Assembly (NCBI RefSeq): GCF_000443165.1
Contig: NZ_ATJV01000043.1
Location: 37,311 to 101,310, forward strand
Direction of reading: 5' to 3'
DNA length: 64,000 nt
Source of the DNA: Thauera terpenica 58Eu
GTDB taxonomy: Bacteria > Pseudomonadota > Gammaproteobacteria > Burkholderiales > Rhodocyclaceae
Below the pieces are notes generated by a model. It was not told where the DNA came from. It searched no databases and saw only the letters and a list, made by a program, of their open reading frames with translations. Of the stretch, positions 50,494-60,682 are shown one piece after another. A program made the position numbers and the translations under genes. Position 1 is the first letter of the stretch; each line of letters opens with the position of its first letter.

Positions 50494-51585
50494 ATGAGCA
50501 ACGCACGCGCAATCGCATTCCACCTCCCGCAGTACCACCCTACCCCCGAGAACGACGAGTGGTGGGGCAAGGGCTTTACCGAGTGGACCAACACCGCCAA
50601 GGCCAGACCGCTTTATCCCGGTCACTATCAACCCCACTTGCCCGCCGATCTCGGATATTACGACCTGCGCCTACCCGAGGCACGCCATGCACAGGCCGAG
50701 CTTGCCAAGGCCTACGGCATCGAGGGTTTCTGCTATTACCATTACTGGTTCGGCGGACGTCGCATACTCGAAAGGCCGGTCAACGAAATTCTATCCAGCG
50801 GCGAACCCGAGCTGCCTTTCTGCCTGTGCTGGGCAAATCACAGCTGGAGCAACATCTGGCAGGGGGTGGCCGACAGGATGCTGATCGAGCAATCCTATCC
50901 CGGGATGGATGATCACAAGCGCCACTTCGAATGGCTGCTGGCCGCGTTCCACGACCCCAGGTACATCCGGGTCGATGGCAAGCCGATGTTCCTGATCTAC
51001 AACCCGCCTGACATCCCCGACATCAAGAACGTGATGGACTACTGGCGCAGCCTTGCCGCTGAAGCCGGGCTGCCAGGCCTTCACCTGGTGGCGGTGAATT
51101 ACCGCGCAGTTCCGGTTGATCCTGCCGAGTTCGGCATGGACGCATCAACCTGGCAACCGATGCCGGACAAAAGCGGGCATATCCCATGGCGCTATCCTGC
51201 GCTCAAGGCGCGCATGCGGCTTGCGCGCGGGCAGTACAAGCTGACCGTACTCGACTACAGCCAGATCATGGATGGGCTCACCCGCAAGCAGCCACCCAAG
51301 TTCACCGAGTACCCAACCGTGCTGCCGAACTGGGACAACACCCCACGTTCGGGCCTGAACGGGCTGGTGCTCCACGGCTCGACGCCTGAGCTGTTCAAGA
51401 CCGTCCTGCAGCGCGGAATCAACCTGGTTCAGGCGTATCCGTCCGCGCAACGCATTGTCTTCATCAAGGCCTGGAACGAATGGGCAGAGGGCAACTATCT
51501 GGAGCCCGATCAACGCTTCGGTCACGCTTATCTGGAAGCAGTGCGCGAAGCCTTGAATGAGGCACCGAGCGATGTGCGGGCTTAA
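50494..51585 (+). CDS. WbsX-like glycoside hydrolase family 99-like protein
   Basis: A 363-residue protein of the WbsX/GH99-like family seen in O-antigen and EPS loci. The N-terminus AIAFHLPQYHPTPENDEWWG and the segments GFCYYHYWFGGRR and KAWNEWAEGNYLEPD are diagnostic. Such proteins have a TIM-barrel; whether they hydrolyse, transfer or remodel glycans is not settled for the group. No signal peptide is seen, so it is probably cytoplasmic. It overlaps the AsnB-like gene by 14 bases. Confidence 0.88.
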   Translation: MSNARAIAFHLPQYHPTPENDEWWGKGFTEWTNTAKARPLYPGHYQPHLPADLGYYDLRLPEARHAQAELAKAYGIEGFCYYHYWFGGRRILERPVNEILSSGEPELPFCLCWANHSWSNIWQGVADRMLIEQSYPGMDDHKRHFEWLLAAFHDPRYIRVDGKPMFLIYNPPDIPDIKNVMDYWRSLAAEAGLPGLHLVAVNYRAVPVDPAEFGMDASTWQPMPDKSGHIPWRYPALKARMRLARGQYKLTVLDYSQIMDGLTRKQPPKFTEYPTVLPNWDNTPRSGLNGLVLHGSTPELFKTVLQRGINLVQAYPSAQRIVFIKAWNEWAEGNYLEPDQRFGHAYLEAVREALNEAPSDVRA

Positions 51586-53431
51586 CGGCATCTTCGCCTA
51601 CGGGCAGACGGCGGCTGCGGTCAATCGCGACGAGCTCATCCGCGTGCGTGACTCGATGGCCGCGCGCGGGCCCGACGGCAGCGGATGCTGGATTTCGGAC
51701 GACGGCCGCCTGGGGCTCGCACACAGACGACTGGCCATCATCGACCTTACCGAGGCCGGCGCACAGCCGATGCACGCTGTGGACGGCGCACAGGTCATCA
51801 CCTTCAACGGCGAAATCTACAATCACCTCATCCTGCGTGAAGAGCTGGAGCGCGAAGGCGTGCTCTTTCGCTCGCACTCGGATACCGAGGTCCTCCTGCA
51901 CCTGTACCGCAAGCACGGCCCTTCCATGGTTGGCCGTCTGCGCGGGATGTTCGCTTTCGCCCTGTGGGATGCCAGGGAGAGGCAGCTTCTCCTCGCACGC
52001 GATCCGCATGGGATCAAACCCCTGTATTACGCGAACGACGGCAACACCATCCGCTTCGCCTCTCAGGTCAGCTCGCTTATCGCTGGAGAAGGTGTCGACA
52101 CGCGGGCAGATCCTGCAGGTGCGGTGGGCTTTCTTCTGTGGGGCTCGGTTCCCGAGCCCTTCACCCTGTACAAGGGGGCAAGCCTCTTGCCGGCCGGCTC
52201 GACCCTTGTCGTATCGCAATCCAGAGGGCTGGGGCAGCCTGTTCGCTACTGGAAGATCAGCGACGCACTGCGCCTGTCCCTCCACACCGCATCCGCGATA
52301 CCCAAGGGCCAGGAGCGGGCCTATCTGCGTGAGCAGCTGCTCGACAGCGTTCGCGCGCATCTCCTGGCTGATGTTCCCGTGGGCGCCTTCCTGTCCGCGG
52401 GGCTAGACTCCTCCACCCTGGTTGGACTCGCGCGCGAAGTGTCGACGACGCGTCTGCAGACCCTGACCCTGAGCTTCGACGACCTGCAGGGCACGCAACA
52501 CGATGAATGCCCCGCTGCCACCGAAATCGCCCGTCACCTGGACGTCGATCATGAGTGCATCGTGCTCTCGGCAGGAGCACAGGAAGATGAGCTGGAACGC
52601 TTCTTTGCCGCAATGGATCAACCCACCATCGACGGCATCAACACCTGGTTCGTCAGCCGGGCTGCACGCCAGGCCGGGCTCAAGGTCGCCCTGTCAGGCG
52701 TGGGTGGTGACGAGTTGCTGGGCGGCTATGCAACATTCGAGCACGTCCCACGCATTCGAGCCCAAGCCTCGACCAGCCCATGGCGGCATGCGCCCTCGCT
52801 CTATCGCCATGTCCACGACCTGCTCGGCGCCTCACTCAACTGGCCGGCCAACAATGCCGGCATCCCGGGCTATGGCAGCACGGCGCCCGGGGCCTATCAC
52901 CTGTCCAAAGGCGTGTTCATGCCCTGGGAGTTGCGACACGTGCTCAGTGCTGAGACGCTTCGCGAAGGCTTGAACACGCTCATGGAGCATGACGCCGCTC
53001 ATGCCGATAGCTTCGACGACCTCAATGACTTTGCACAGGTGGCCTGCCTGGAGTCGATTCGCTACATGCGCAACCAGCTCCTGCGCGACACGGACTGGGT
53101 CAGCATGGCCCACTCCCTGGAAATCCGCACTCCGCTGGTCGATCATCGCCTGACCGAATCGATCCTCGGCCTGGCGGCAAGCGGCCGTCTCGGCAGTGGC
53201 AAGCAGATGCTGCCGCAGACTCTGCCAAACAGTCTTCCAGGCTCCGTCCTTGATCGCCCCAAGAGTGGTTTCGTTGTCCCGACCTGGCGCTGGCTTCGCC
53301 ACCACGCCGGGCTCGAAGCCTGGAAATCCGTCCCCTTGCTGAAGCAGACGCGCCTGTCCGACAGCCGCCGTTGGGCATACACACTGTTGAGTCGTCACCC
53401 GGCAGGCCGTACCCTGCTACACGCTCGTTAA
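51572..53431 (+). CDS. asnB: Asparagine synthase-like glutamine amidotransferase
   Basis: A 619-residue AsnB-type enzyme. The ATG at 51572 leaves Cys2 as the N-terminal nucleophile (MCGLNGIF), so it is preferred over the ATG five codons earlier. The class II glutaminase domain spans residues 1-200 (FNGEIYNHL), and the synthetase part has the SAGLDSSTLVGL P-loop and SGVGGDELLGG. In polysaccharide loci, enzymes of this kind amidate uronic acids; ordinary asparagine synthesis remains possible. It overlaps the WbsX-like gene, which favours the former. Confidence 0.88.
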   Translation: MCGLNGIFAYGQTAAAVNRDELIRVRDSMAARGPDGSGCWISDDGRLGLAHRRLAIIDLTEAGAQPMHAVDGAQVITFNGEIYNHLILREELEREGVLFRSHSDTEVLLHLYRKHGPSMVGRLRGMFAFALWDARERQLLLARDPHGIKPLYYANDGNTIRFASQVSSLIAGEGVDTRADPAGAVGFLLWGSVPEPFTLYKGASLLPAGSTLVVSQSRGLGQPVRYWKISDALRLSLHTASAIPKGQERAYLREQLLDSVRAHLLADVPVGAFLSAGLDSSTLVGLAREVSTTRLQTLTLSFDDLQGTQHDECPAATEIARHLDVDHECIVLSAGAQEDELERFFAAMDQPTIDGINTWFVSRAARQAGLKVALSGVGGDELLGGYATFEHVPRIRAQASTSPWRHAPSLYRHVHDLLGASLNWPANNAGIPGYGSTAPGAYHLSKGVFMPWELRHVLSAETLREGLNTLMEHDAAHADSFDDLNDFAQVACLESIRYMRNQLLRDTDWVSMAHSLEIRTPLVDHRLTESILGLAASGRLGSGKQMLPQTLPNSLPGSVLDRPKSGFVVPTWRWLRHHAGLEAWKSVPLLKQTRLSDSRRWAYTLLSRHPAGRTLLHAR

Positions 53432-53491
53432 CTGCCGAGAGCCGAGAACAATGAACCATCCGCGATGTGAATCGAGAGTGTGGGGCCGTAC

Positions 53492-54445
53492 ATGAGCTCA
53501 GCCTCCCTGTCCTCGCGCATCAGTGTTGTGATGCCCTGCTACAACGCCGCCCCCTTTGTAGTCGAGGCGGTCGAGTGCGTGATGGGGCAGAGCCATGGCA
53601 ACGTCGAGTTGATCATCGTCGACGACGGCTCGACGGATGGGAGCAAGGCGATTCTGCAGGCGCTTGCCGAAAGCCACCCGCAACGCATCGTGCTCTTGCA
53701 TCAGGATCGCAGAGGGCCCTATCCGGCACGCAACCTCGGCCTGAAGCATGCAAAGGGAGACCTGGTCTCCTTTCTCGACGCCGACGACTATCTTTCCCAA
53801 GACTGCCTCGAGAAACTGGCTGGTGCGCTCGAGCGGCAAGCTGCCGATCTTGCCTACTGCGGTTGGCAGAACTTCGGTGAGGGCGCGCCTGGATCACAGC
53901 CCTACGTTCCGCCGGACTACGCCACCATGGACACGGCCGCGGAATTTCTCCGCAGCTGCCCGTGGCCGATACATGCGGCCCTGGTGCGGCGTGAAGCAGT
54001 GGAGGCGATCGGCGGCTTCTCGGAAAGATGTTTCTCCTCGATGGATTACGATTTCTGGCTGCGCCTCTATGCGCATACCCAGCGCATCGTGCGCGTGCCC
54101 GAGGTGATGGCCTTCTACCGCTGGCATGGCGGCGGGCAGATATCCAAGACACGCTGGAAGCAGGTCCTCGATGCACTGCAGGTGCGTCGAGACTTCATTG
54201 CACAGCATCCCGAACGCGTCAGCCACCTGTCACAGGCAAAGCTGTCCGAACTCTCCGATGGCTATCTCATGCGAGAGGCCTATCGCTCGTACTGGAAGCG
54301 TGAGCTCGAGGACGCACAAAAACTCTTCCGGGCTGCCCTGCGTGAAGGCAGCTGGAAGGCCAGCGACCTGAGATACCTGATCCCGGCAACGCTCCCCGGA
54401 TCGGTGTTCCGCAGGCTGGTAGCGCTCGTCAGCCGCACGACATGA
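53492..54445 (+). CDS. Family 2 glycosyltransferase
   Basis: A 317-residue GT-A enzyme. The N-terminal VVMPCYNAAPF, IIVDDGSTDGS and the DxD-containing FLDADDYLSQD segments are typical, with a conserved MDYDFWLRL acceptor motif. It is cytosolic, without membrane segments. A GTG start at 53480 would add four residues. It is one of several GT2 enzymes that build the repeat unit; specificity is unknown. Confidence 0.9.
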   Translation: MSSASLSSRISVVMPCYNAAPFVVEAVECVMGQSHGNVELIIVDDGSTDGSKAILQALAESHPQRIVLLHQDRRGPYPARNLGLKHAKGDLVSFLDADDYLSQDCLEKLAGALERQAADLAYCGWQNFGEGAPGSQPYVPPDYATMDTAAEFLRSCPWPIHAALVRREAVEAIGGFSERCFSSMDYDFWLRLYAHTQRIVRVPEVMAFYRWHGGGQISKTRWKQVLDALQVRRDFIAQHPERVSHLSQAKLSELSDGYLMREAYRSYWKRELEDAQKLFRAALREGSWKASDLRYLIPATLPGSVFRRLVALVSRTT

Positions 54446-54524
54446 ACAGCGAAATCGCGCTCAGCTTCATCAAAGTCGAAGCCCAGGCTCACTCTCGCCA
54501 CATCAAACAACACACCGTACGCCA

Positions 54525-55337
54525 ATGAACAGCCTGCCCTCACCACGCGCACAACGCGTCCCGGTTCTGATGTATCACCGAATCGGCGATGCACACAACG
54601 ACTGGGAGCGAAAGTACTGCGTCAGCCCGGAGCGTTTTTCCGCTCATATGGAAGGCCTTGCCTCCACTGGCTGGCATGCGATCTCGATCGAGAGTTTCAT
54701 GTCCTGGCTAGGCGGAGAGACCACGCTGGCAGAAGGCGCCTTCCTGCTGACTTTTGATGATGGTTTTCTTGGCGTACACGAACATGCAGCCCCGGTGCTC
54801 GCGCGGCTCAACTGGCCTGCAACCGTGTTCCTCGTGAGTGGACTGATCGGCAAGCGCGACGCCTGGTGTGAGAAGCAGAATCCGGATGGTCACACCTACC
54901 CGCTGATGGATCGGAGCCACATTCGGGAGCTGCTGCGGCACGACTTCGCGTTTCATTCTCACACCCGCAGCCACGCAGACCTTCCCACCCTGGACGATGA
55001 TGCCTTGCGAGCCCAACTCGTCGGCGCTCGCGAGGACCTGCAGGCCTTGCTCGGCGAAGCGGTGGACTACCTGGCCTATCCTTATGGGCGATACGACGAT
55101 CGCGTTCTCGCCCACACCCAGTCCGCCGGCTACCGCGCTGCATTTTCAGTTCAGCCCGGTTTCAACCGCCCCGATGTGGAGCACTTCCGCCTGCGCCGCC
55201 TCGACGTGTTCGGCACTGACAGCGCATCGATGCTGAAGCGCAAGATCAGTCTGGGCAGCAACGATGGCAGCCTTGCCAACAGCTTTCGCTACAAGGCCGG
55301 CAGAGTCCTGTCCCGGTTTGGAATCCAGGCGAGTTGA
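54525..55337 (+). CDS. Polysaccharide deacetylase family protein
   Basis: A 270-residue NodB-homology enzyme that removes N- or O-acetyl groups. TFDDG is at residues 76-80 (Asp base and metal ligand), and HTRSH at 146-150 supplies the two His ligands. A further DYLAYPYGRYDD segment gives the remaining active-site motif. It lacks a signal peptide, so it is probably cytosolic or acts at the membrane during assembly. XrtA loci often contain such a protein. Confidence 0.9.
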   Translation: MNSLPSPRAQRVPVLMYHRIGDAHNDWERKYCVSPERFSAHMEGLASTGWHAISIESFMSWLGGETTLAEGAFLLTFDDGFLGVHEHAAPVLARLNWPATVFLVSGLIGKRDAWCEKQNPDGHTYPLMDRSHIRELLRHDFAFHSHTRSHADLPTLDDDALRAQLVGAREDLQALLGEAVDYLAYPYGRYDDRVLAHTQSAGYRAAFSVQPGFNRPDVEHFRLRRLDVFGTDSASMLKRKISLGSNDGSLANSFRYKAGRVLSRFGIQAS

Positions 55338-55342
55338 GCCCG

Positions 55343-56266
55343 ATGACCTCGACCACACCCTTCATCACCGTCGCACTGTGCACGCACAACCATGCAGACC
55401 GCCTGGAGCGGACGCTTGCCGACCTTGCTCTGCTGGAAATGCCGACCAGACCATGGGAATTCATCGTCATCGACAACGGCAGCACCGATGCCACGGCTGA
55501 ACTACTGGCTTCTACACATTGGCGACTTGAGCACGTCGTCACACGTATCGTGCGTGAAAACAGCCTTGGCCTGTCAAATGCCCGCAACCGGGCCTTACGG
55601 GAAGCACGCGGCGAGTATCTGCTTTTCATGGACGATGACGAAACGCCCGATCCATTCTGGCTGGTAGCGTACGAGCGGGCAATGAGCACCTACTCACCGG
55701 ACGCACTCGGTGGGCGGATAGAAGTGTTCTTCGAGGACGGTGCCCGCCCGGCCTGGCTACAGGACGAGTTGCTCGGTTTCCTTGGCAAGCTGGACCACGG
55801 CCCGCAGGAGCGCGCCCTTGAGGCCCACGACACACCCATCTTTGGAGGAAACTTCGCCTTTCGTAGATCCGTCTTCGCTCGCATCGGTGACTTTGACAGC
55901 CGTCTGGGGCGAAAGGGCAGCGCGAACATAGGCGGGGAAGACACGGAAATCTACCGACGCCTGCTCGACAATGGATGCAGCGTGCGCTGGGTACCCGACG
56001 CCATCATTCATCACCGCATCCAGACCCCCAAACTCCGCCGCAGCTATTTTCTTGATCTGCATTTCCGCCAAGGCCGTACCGAGGGCGCATACGCACGCGG
56101 GGCGCGCTCCAAGATTCCGCCAAAATTCCTGATTCCCCAGGCTCTGCGGGCCTATTTTCGCGCCATCAGCAGCCGGGCAAGATTGGGCAAGAACCACTCA
56201 CTACGCCTTGAAATGAATGCTGCGTATTTTTCCGGTTATTTCATGGGCTGGATGATGGACAACTAG
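55343..56266 (+). CDS. Family 2 glycosyltransferase
   Basis: A 307-residue GT2 enzyme with VALCTHNHADR at the N-terminus, VIDNGSTDAT and a DDDE metal motif (FMDDDETPD) rather than DxD alone. GEDTEIYRRLL is the typical acceptor site. Basic residues fill the C-terminal ~80 residues. It starts five bases after the deacetylase stop. A stem-loop GGGCTG/CAGCCC at 56278-56292 follows it. Confidence 0.89.
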   Translation: MTSTTPFITVALCTHNHADRLERTLADLALLEMPTRPWEFIVIDNGSTDATAELLASTHWRLEHVVTRIVRENSLGLSNARNRALREARGEYLLFMDDDETPDPFWLVAYERAMSTYSPDALGGRIEVFFEDGARPAWLQDELLGFLGKLDHGPQERALEAHDTPIFGGNFAFRRSVFARIGDFDSRLGRKGSANIGGEDTEIYRRLLDNGCSVRWVPDAIIHHRIQTPKLRRSYFLDLHFRQGRTEGAYARGARSKIPPKFLIPQALRAYFRAISSRARLGKNHSLRLEMNAAYFSGYFMGWMMDN

Positions 56267-56550
56267 CTTATGGGACTGGGCTGCTTCAGCCCCGACCTTC
56301 CGTGCACATAAGCATCCAGTGTGGGTGCGGAGTGCCGATCATTGTCCAGTCCGACATTCATCCATCATTCCGGGTTGGTGTAGCAAGCACCAGAGCCAGC
56401 AACGCGAACAGGAATAGAGAATGGTTTTGACCAAACTGAAGACGACGTGCGTTCCGTAATTCACCGTGCAGGGAACTCCATCCTATCGAAGAGTACGGTA
56501 GAGCGTACTGCCAGGACGCCTGCCCAACTCCGAACAACAGGCTGCAAAAC

Positions 56551-57474
56551 ATGCCATCGACAACACCGCCGATCAGTTATTCCGTAAACGTCTGCAATTC
56601 CGATGCCCCCTATCTCGAGCAGACTCTTCGCCATATGATGAAGGCGCTCAACTTCCCGTTCCGGGAGAAGATTGCGACCTATGATCCTGGTCGCCAGGAA
56701 GGCAAGTACGCCTCGCGTATCCAGGGTCAGCAAACGGATGTCGAGCAAATCCTCGCGCGCCTGCTTGAAGACGGCGTACTGGATCGGGTCGATGTCATCC
56801 CCTGGAGCGATGACGAACAGAGGCGCATATTGCTCAAGTACTTCGGAAATGCCGACATCGAGCTCAAGGACTTCTCTGGCGCGCCCATTTATCAATACCT
56901 TTATGCGCTCGACTCCTGCGCCTCTGACTACGTACTCCACGTCGACTCGGACATGCTTTTTTACCGCAAGGGTGGTGGCTCGTGGATCCACGAGGGTCTG
57001 CGCATGCTTCAGCAGCATCCGGAGGTCATTGTCACGACACCGCAGGGCGGACCTCCGCAAGCGCGAAACTGGCTCGAACGACTGCTTGGACGGTCCTTTG
57101 CGAGCACACCACAAGAGCCGTGGGGCATTGCCACCTTCACCTCCACCCGTTACTTCTTGATGGACATGGTCAAATTGAGGGCCTGCCTCCCCTTGCAACA
57201 ATCCCGTCCGGGCGAGCCTCTGGAGAACAGCCTCAGCCACACATTCGCGCAGCGCGGTTACGTGCGCTGGTCAATGACGGGCCATGAGCATTGGGCTATC
57301 CATCCATGGCGACACGATGAGAACTACATCCGCTACCTGGACGATTTGATCTGGGCCGTAGAGCAGGGAATCTATCCTTTCAAGCGCACGGGATATCGCT
57401 GGGACATGCGCACCGAGGGCTCTCTTATCAACGAGTGGCTCAAGGTCTTGCGCGCACATGGCCGATCAGTCTGA
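56551..57474 (+). CDS. Putative glycosyltransferase (unusual GT-A fold)
   Basis: A 307-residue protein. The N-terminus (ISYSVNVCNSDAPYLEQTL) and HVDSDMLF (DSD at 132-134) suggest a nucleotide-diphosphosugar transferase of GT-A type, but the usual DDGST loop is missing. It has no membrane segment. A GEPLENSLSHTFAQRGYVRWS region could be the acceptor site. It is close in context to GT2 genes and overlaps the next gene by 17 bases. The assignment rests on the DxD motif and neighbourhood only. Confidence 0.65.
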   Translation: MPSTTPPISYSVNVCNSDAPYLEQTLRHMMKALNFPFREKIATYDPGRQEGKYASRIQGQQTDVEQILARLLEDGVLDRVDVIPWSDDEQRRILLKYFGNADIELKDFSGAPIYQYLYALDSCASDYVLHVDSDMLFYRKGGGSWIHEGLRMLQQHPEVIVTTPQGGPPQARNWLERLLGRSFASTPQEPWGIATFTSTRYFLMDMVKLRACLPLQQSRPGEPLENSLSHTFAQRGYVRWSMTGHEHWAIHPWRHDENYIRYLDDLIWAVEQGIYPFKRTGYRWDMRTEGSLINEWLKVLRAHGRSV

Positions 57475-60400
57475 ACCCGCTCCTTTCATCGCGAGCGCCC
57501 CCCTGATGACCGTCTCCTCTCGCCTCGCGCTTGTCATTTGCACCCACAATCGCAGCCAGTCGCTCATCGAAACCCTCGAGTCGATCTACAACGATGGCTA
57601 CGCGGGAGCAGAGATCATCGACGTGCTCGTGGTCGCGAACAACTGCCTCGACGACACGCTTGTCCGACTCACGGAATTTCGTCACGCCCACCTCGAAGCT
57701 CGCCTGCGCCTGTCGTGGGTGGAGGAGCCTCAGCCTGGAAAATCGTATGCGCTGAACACCGGAATAGCCAACACACAGCACGCAGTGCTGTGCTTCATCG
57801 ATGACGACCAGGTGGTTGAGAGCGGATTTATCAGCCATTTGCTCGAAGGCATCGAGCGTTACCCCGAGGATGGCATCCTGTGTGGCCGCATCTGGCCGGC
57901 CTGGGACGGAAGTGAGCCGCAATGGGTTCATGCCAGGGAACCCTATGCCATCCCGATTCGCCCCTTCCCCGAGTTTGATCTGGGCCGCGAGTCCCGCAGA
58001 ATTTGCGAAGCGGATCGCTATCCCAGCGGCGGCAACATCAGCGTGCGGCGGCATGTACTCCTGGATATTGGTGGGTTTTCGACCGATCTGGGACCGACCG
58101 GACACAATCTTGCCGGTGGAGAGGACCATGACTTTCTGCGGCGTGCGACCGCCCAGGGACACACGATCCGCTACCTGCCCAAGGTAAGGCAACTACACGC
58201 GGTCGACGCGCAGCGCATGAGTACGCCCTACACCCTTCGGAAGAGCTACCTGCGTTCGCGCGCAAGCTTCATGATCTCCAAGCGAACGAAGGGGCCGCAA
58301 GCCTACATGCTGCGCAAGATCTTCGAGCACTCAGCGTGCGCAGTCTTCACCACGGACAGCAACCGGCGATTTTTCTATATGGTCCGCGTGGCTGCCAGCG
58401 CAGGTGAGCTTGCGGGCTCGCTCGAGCTCTGGCGGGCGATGAAGAAGAGTCGCGAATGCCAACACTCGAATTCCAGTCGAGCCGGGGCGCTGGCAAGCCT
58501 GCTCGCTGTTTTCATGATTTCCGCCTGCGTGCTCGCCTGGGCTCTCAGCCAGGGGGCACTCGCATCGACCCTGTTGCCGTCGATAGGGGTCGCCGGGCTG
58601 GGGGCCATGGCGCTGCTGGGCAAATCGCTGGCCGATTTTTCCCAAACCGGTCCCCAGTTGCGGCACGAGGTGTTGCGCCACTTCCGCCTCTATTCCGCAC
58701 TGGCCCTGATGCGACTGACTCTGATCGCCTTCGGGATTCTGTTTGTACAAGGCCTGCTCGGAACGCTGATCTATTCAGCCAGCACCTACCTTCTCCAGCA
58801 AACCCCCTCCACCGCATGGGGGGCAGTGAGCGCGGTCGCGGCAATCGTTGTCAGCACCGGGTTTCAGTTTTGTCGCCATCTTCTTTTGCTCCCGGCCAGC
58901 CTGATGGCGTCGTCGCATTACCGAAGCAGTCGCCTGTATCCCTTGTGGAGATGTCTTACGCCACGTGGTCTGAAGGCGGCAGAGGCGGCATTCGCGATCA
59001 CCGCGATCATCCTGATCCTGGCTGCAGGCACAAGACTGCTCATGCAACAGCACTGGGCAGGTGTCGCGTCGATCACCGCTTTCAGCGCCACCCTTGCACT
59101 GATCGCCAGACGCCTGAAGGCCAGGTCATACCCCAAGCCTCGCAAGGCCGACAAGCCAACGGCTCGCCCCAACGTGTTGATGATCGGCTCGGACACCCTT
59201 CGCGCCGACCGCATCGGAAAAAGGCTCACCCCATTCATCGAATCCCTTGCGCAACAGGGCACGCTCTTCACCCACTGCTATGTGCCATGCGCCCGCACCG
59301 CCCCCAGTCTTGTTTCGCTACTTACCGGCACCTGGCCTCATACGCATGGCATTCGCGACAATTATGTGGCCGATGACCAGACCCGTCTCAAGGTGCCCGC
59401 GCTCGCGCATCTGCTACGGCGCGAAGCTTACACAACGGCCGTGCTGTCCGACTGGTGCGGCGCAGACATGGGCAAGTTCGACCTTGGCTTCGAGTATGTC
59501 GATCTCCCCGAAGACCAGTGGAACCTGAAGCTCTTCATTCGCCAGGGCCCGAAAGATCTGCGGCTGTTCTTGTCGATGTTCGTGCATAACGAATTCGGTA
59601 AGGCACTGTTGCCCGAAATCCATTTTCTCGGCGGCGTACCGCTCACCGACGAACTGGGCGTAGAGGCGGCCCGACTGATCAATCGGCTGGGCGCGTCAGC
59701 ACAGCCATTCCTGCTTAACGTGTTTTTCTCCACGACCCACCCACCCTTTGGATCCGAATACCCCTACTACCTCAATCATTCAACGCGGGAATACGCAGGC
59801 GAATCGAAGTTCGCAATGGCGCGCCTGACTGACCCCTGGGAGATCCTGCGTCGCCAGGCCGAGCCTCGCGAAGCATTCGACCTCGAACAGATCACGGCTT
59901 TGTACGATGGTTGCGTCAATCGGTTCGATGATGAAGTCCGTCGCCTATTGGCACATCTCGATGCGACAGGTCTCAGGGACAACACAATCCTCGTCCTCTA
60001 TTCAGATCACGGCATGGAGTTTTTCGAGCATGAATCCTGGGGACAGGGAAACTCCGCCATCGGCGAGCAATCCGCCCGCGTACCACTTCTCATCATCGAT
60101 CCGCGCACACCAGGGCAGGGCCGCGTCGAGCATGTCGTGCGAAGTATCGATCTCATGCCGACCCTGCTTGATGTACTCGGTCTACCAGCGCCAACAGGGA
60201 TGGACGGGGTATCGCTGAGCGCTTACCTCCACGACGCCGATGCGAAAATCGCACTGGACGCCTACAACGAAACCGGGATCTGGATGACAGACATTCCGGG
60301 CATGGCTGTTGATCATCTGCGCTACCCGAACCTGCTGGAAATGCTCGAGGTCCCCGACAAGCAAACCGGCACAATGGCCATCAAACCAGAGTTTCAACGC

Positions 60401-60682
60401 CCTATCGTGCAGGCCAAGGATCGGATGCTGCGACGCGGTCAATGGAAGCTCGTCTATCAGCCACTCGAATCAGGCTGCAAGCTGCTGCTGTTTGACCTTG
60501 TCTCTGACCCGGGCTGCATATCCGATGTCTCTGCAAAGCATGCGGAAATTGTCGTGACACTCTGGAAGGCATTACGACAGATCATCGATGCAGATCCAGA
60601 CTGCTCGCCAATCTCTTTAACAACGTCAGGAGTGCCCCCCAACGATGGCGCTGAAACTGAGCAGCCTACCCAAGTTGCTTGA
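57458..60682 (+). CDS. Glycosyltransferase 2 - membrane - sulfatase-like fusion
   Basis: A 1074-residue three-part protein. Residues 22-330 are a family 2 glycosyltransferase (LVICTHNRSQS, FIDDDQVV at 113-120, AGGEDHDFLRR at 219-229). Residues 343-552 hold about five or six membrane helices. Residues 570-1050 are alkaline phosphatase/sulfatase-fold: metal ligands fit Asp579 and Asp584 (IGSDTLRAD), and Asp850-His851 (YSDHGMEFF). At the nucleophile position (the Cys/Ser of CxPSR) the sequence is TAPSL, with Thr614, so it may be a phospho-transferase or phosphodiesterase rather than a sulfatase. It overlaps the sulfotransferase gene by 38 bases. Confidence 0.85.
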   Translation: MADQSEPAPFIASAPLMTVSSRLALVICTHNRSQSLIETLESIYNDGYAGAEIIDVLVVANNCLDDTLVRLTEFRHAHLEARLRLSWVEEPQPGKSYALNTGIANTQHAVLCFIDDDQVVESGFISHLLEGIERYPEDGILCGRIWPAWDGSEPQWVHAREPYAIPIRPFPEFDLGRESRRICEADRYPSGGNISVRRHVLLDIGGFSTDLGPTGHNLAGGEDHDFLRRATAQGHTIRYLPKVRQLHAVDAQRMSTPYTLRKSYLRSRASFMISKRTKGPQAYMLRKIFEHSACAVFTTDSNRRFFYMVRVAASAGELAGSLELWRAMKKSRECQHSNSSRAGALASLLAVFMISACVLAWALSQGALASTLLPSIGVAGLGAMALLGKSLADFSQTGPQLRHEVLRHFRLYSALALMRLTLIAFGILFVQGLLGTLIYSASTYLLQQTPSTAWGAVSAVAAIVVSTGFQFCRHLLLLPASLMASSHYRSSRLYPLWRCLTPRGLKAAEAAFAITAIILILAAGTRLLMQQHWAGVASITAFSATLALIARRLKARSYPKPRKADKPTARPNVLMIGSDTLRADRIGKRLTPFIESLAQQGTLFTHCYVPCARTAPSLVSLLTGTWPHTHGIRDNYVADDQTRLKVPALAHLLRREAYTTAVLSDWCGADMGKFDLGFEYVDLPEDQWNLKLFIRQGPKDLRLFLSMFVHNEFGKALLPEIHFLGGVPLTDELGVEAARLINRLGASAQPFLLNVFFSTTHPPFGSEYPYYLNHSTREYAGESKFAMARLTDPWEILRRQAEPREAFDLEQITALYDGCVNRFDDEVRRLLAHLDATGLRDNTILVLYSDHGMEFFEHESWGQGNSAIGEQSARVPLLIIDPRTPGQGRVEHVVRSIDLMPTLLDVLGLPAPTGMDGVSLSAYLHDADAKIALDAYNETGIWMTDIPGMAVDHLRYPNLLEMLEVPDKQTGTMAIKPEFQRPIVQAKDRMLRRGQWKLVYQPLESGCKLLLFDLVSDPGCISDVSAKHAEIVVTLWKALRQIIDADPDCSPISLTTSGVPPNDGAETEQPTQVA

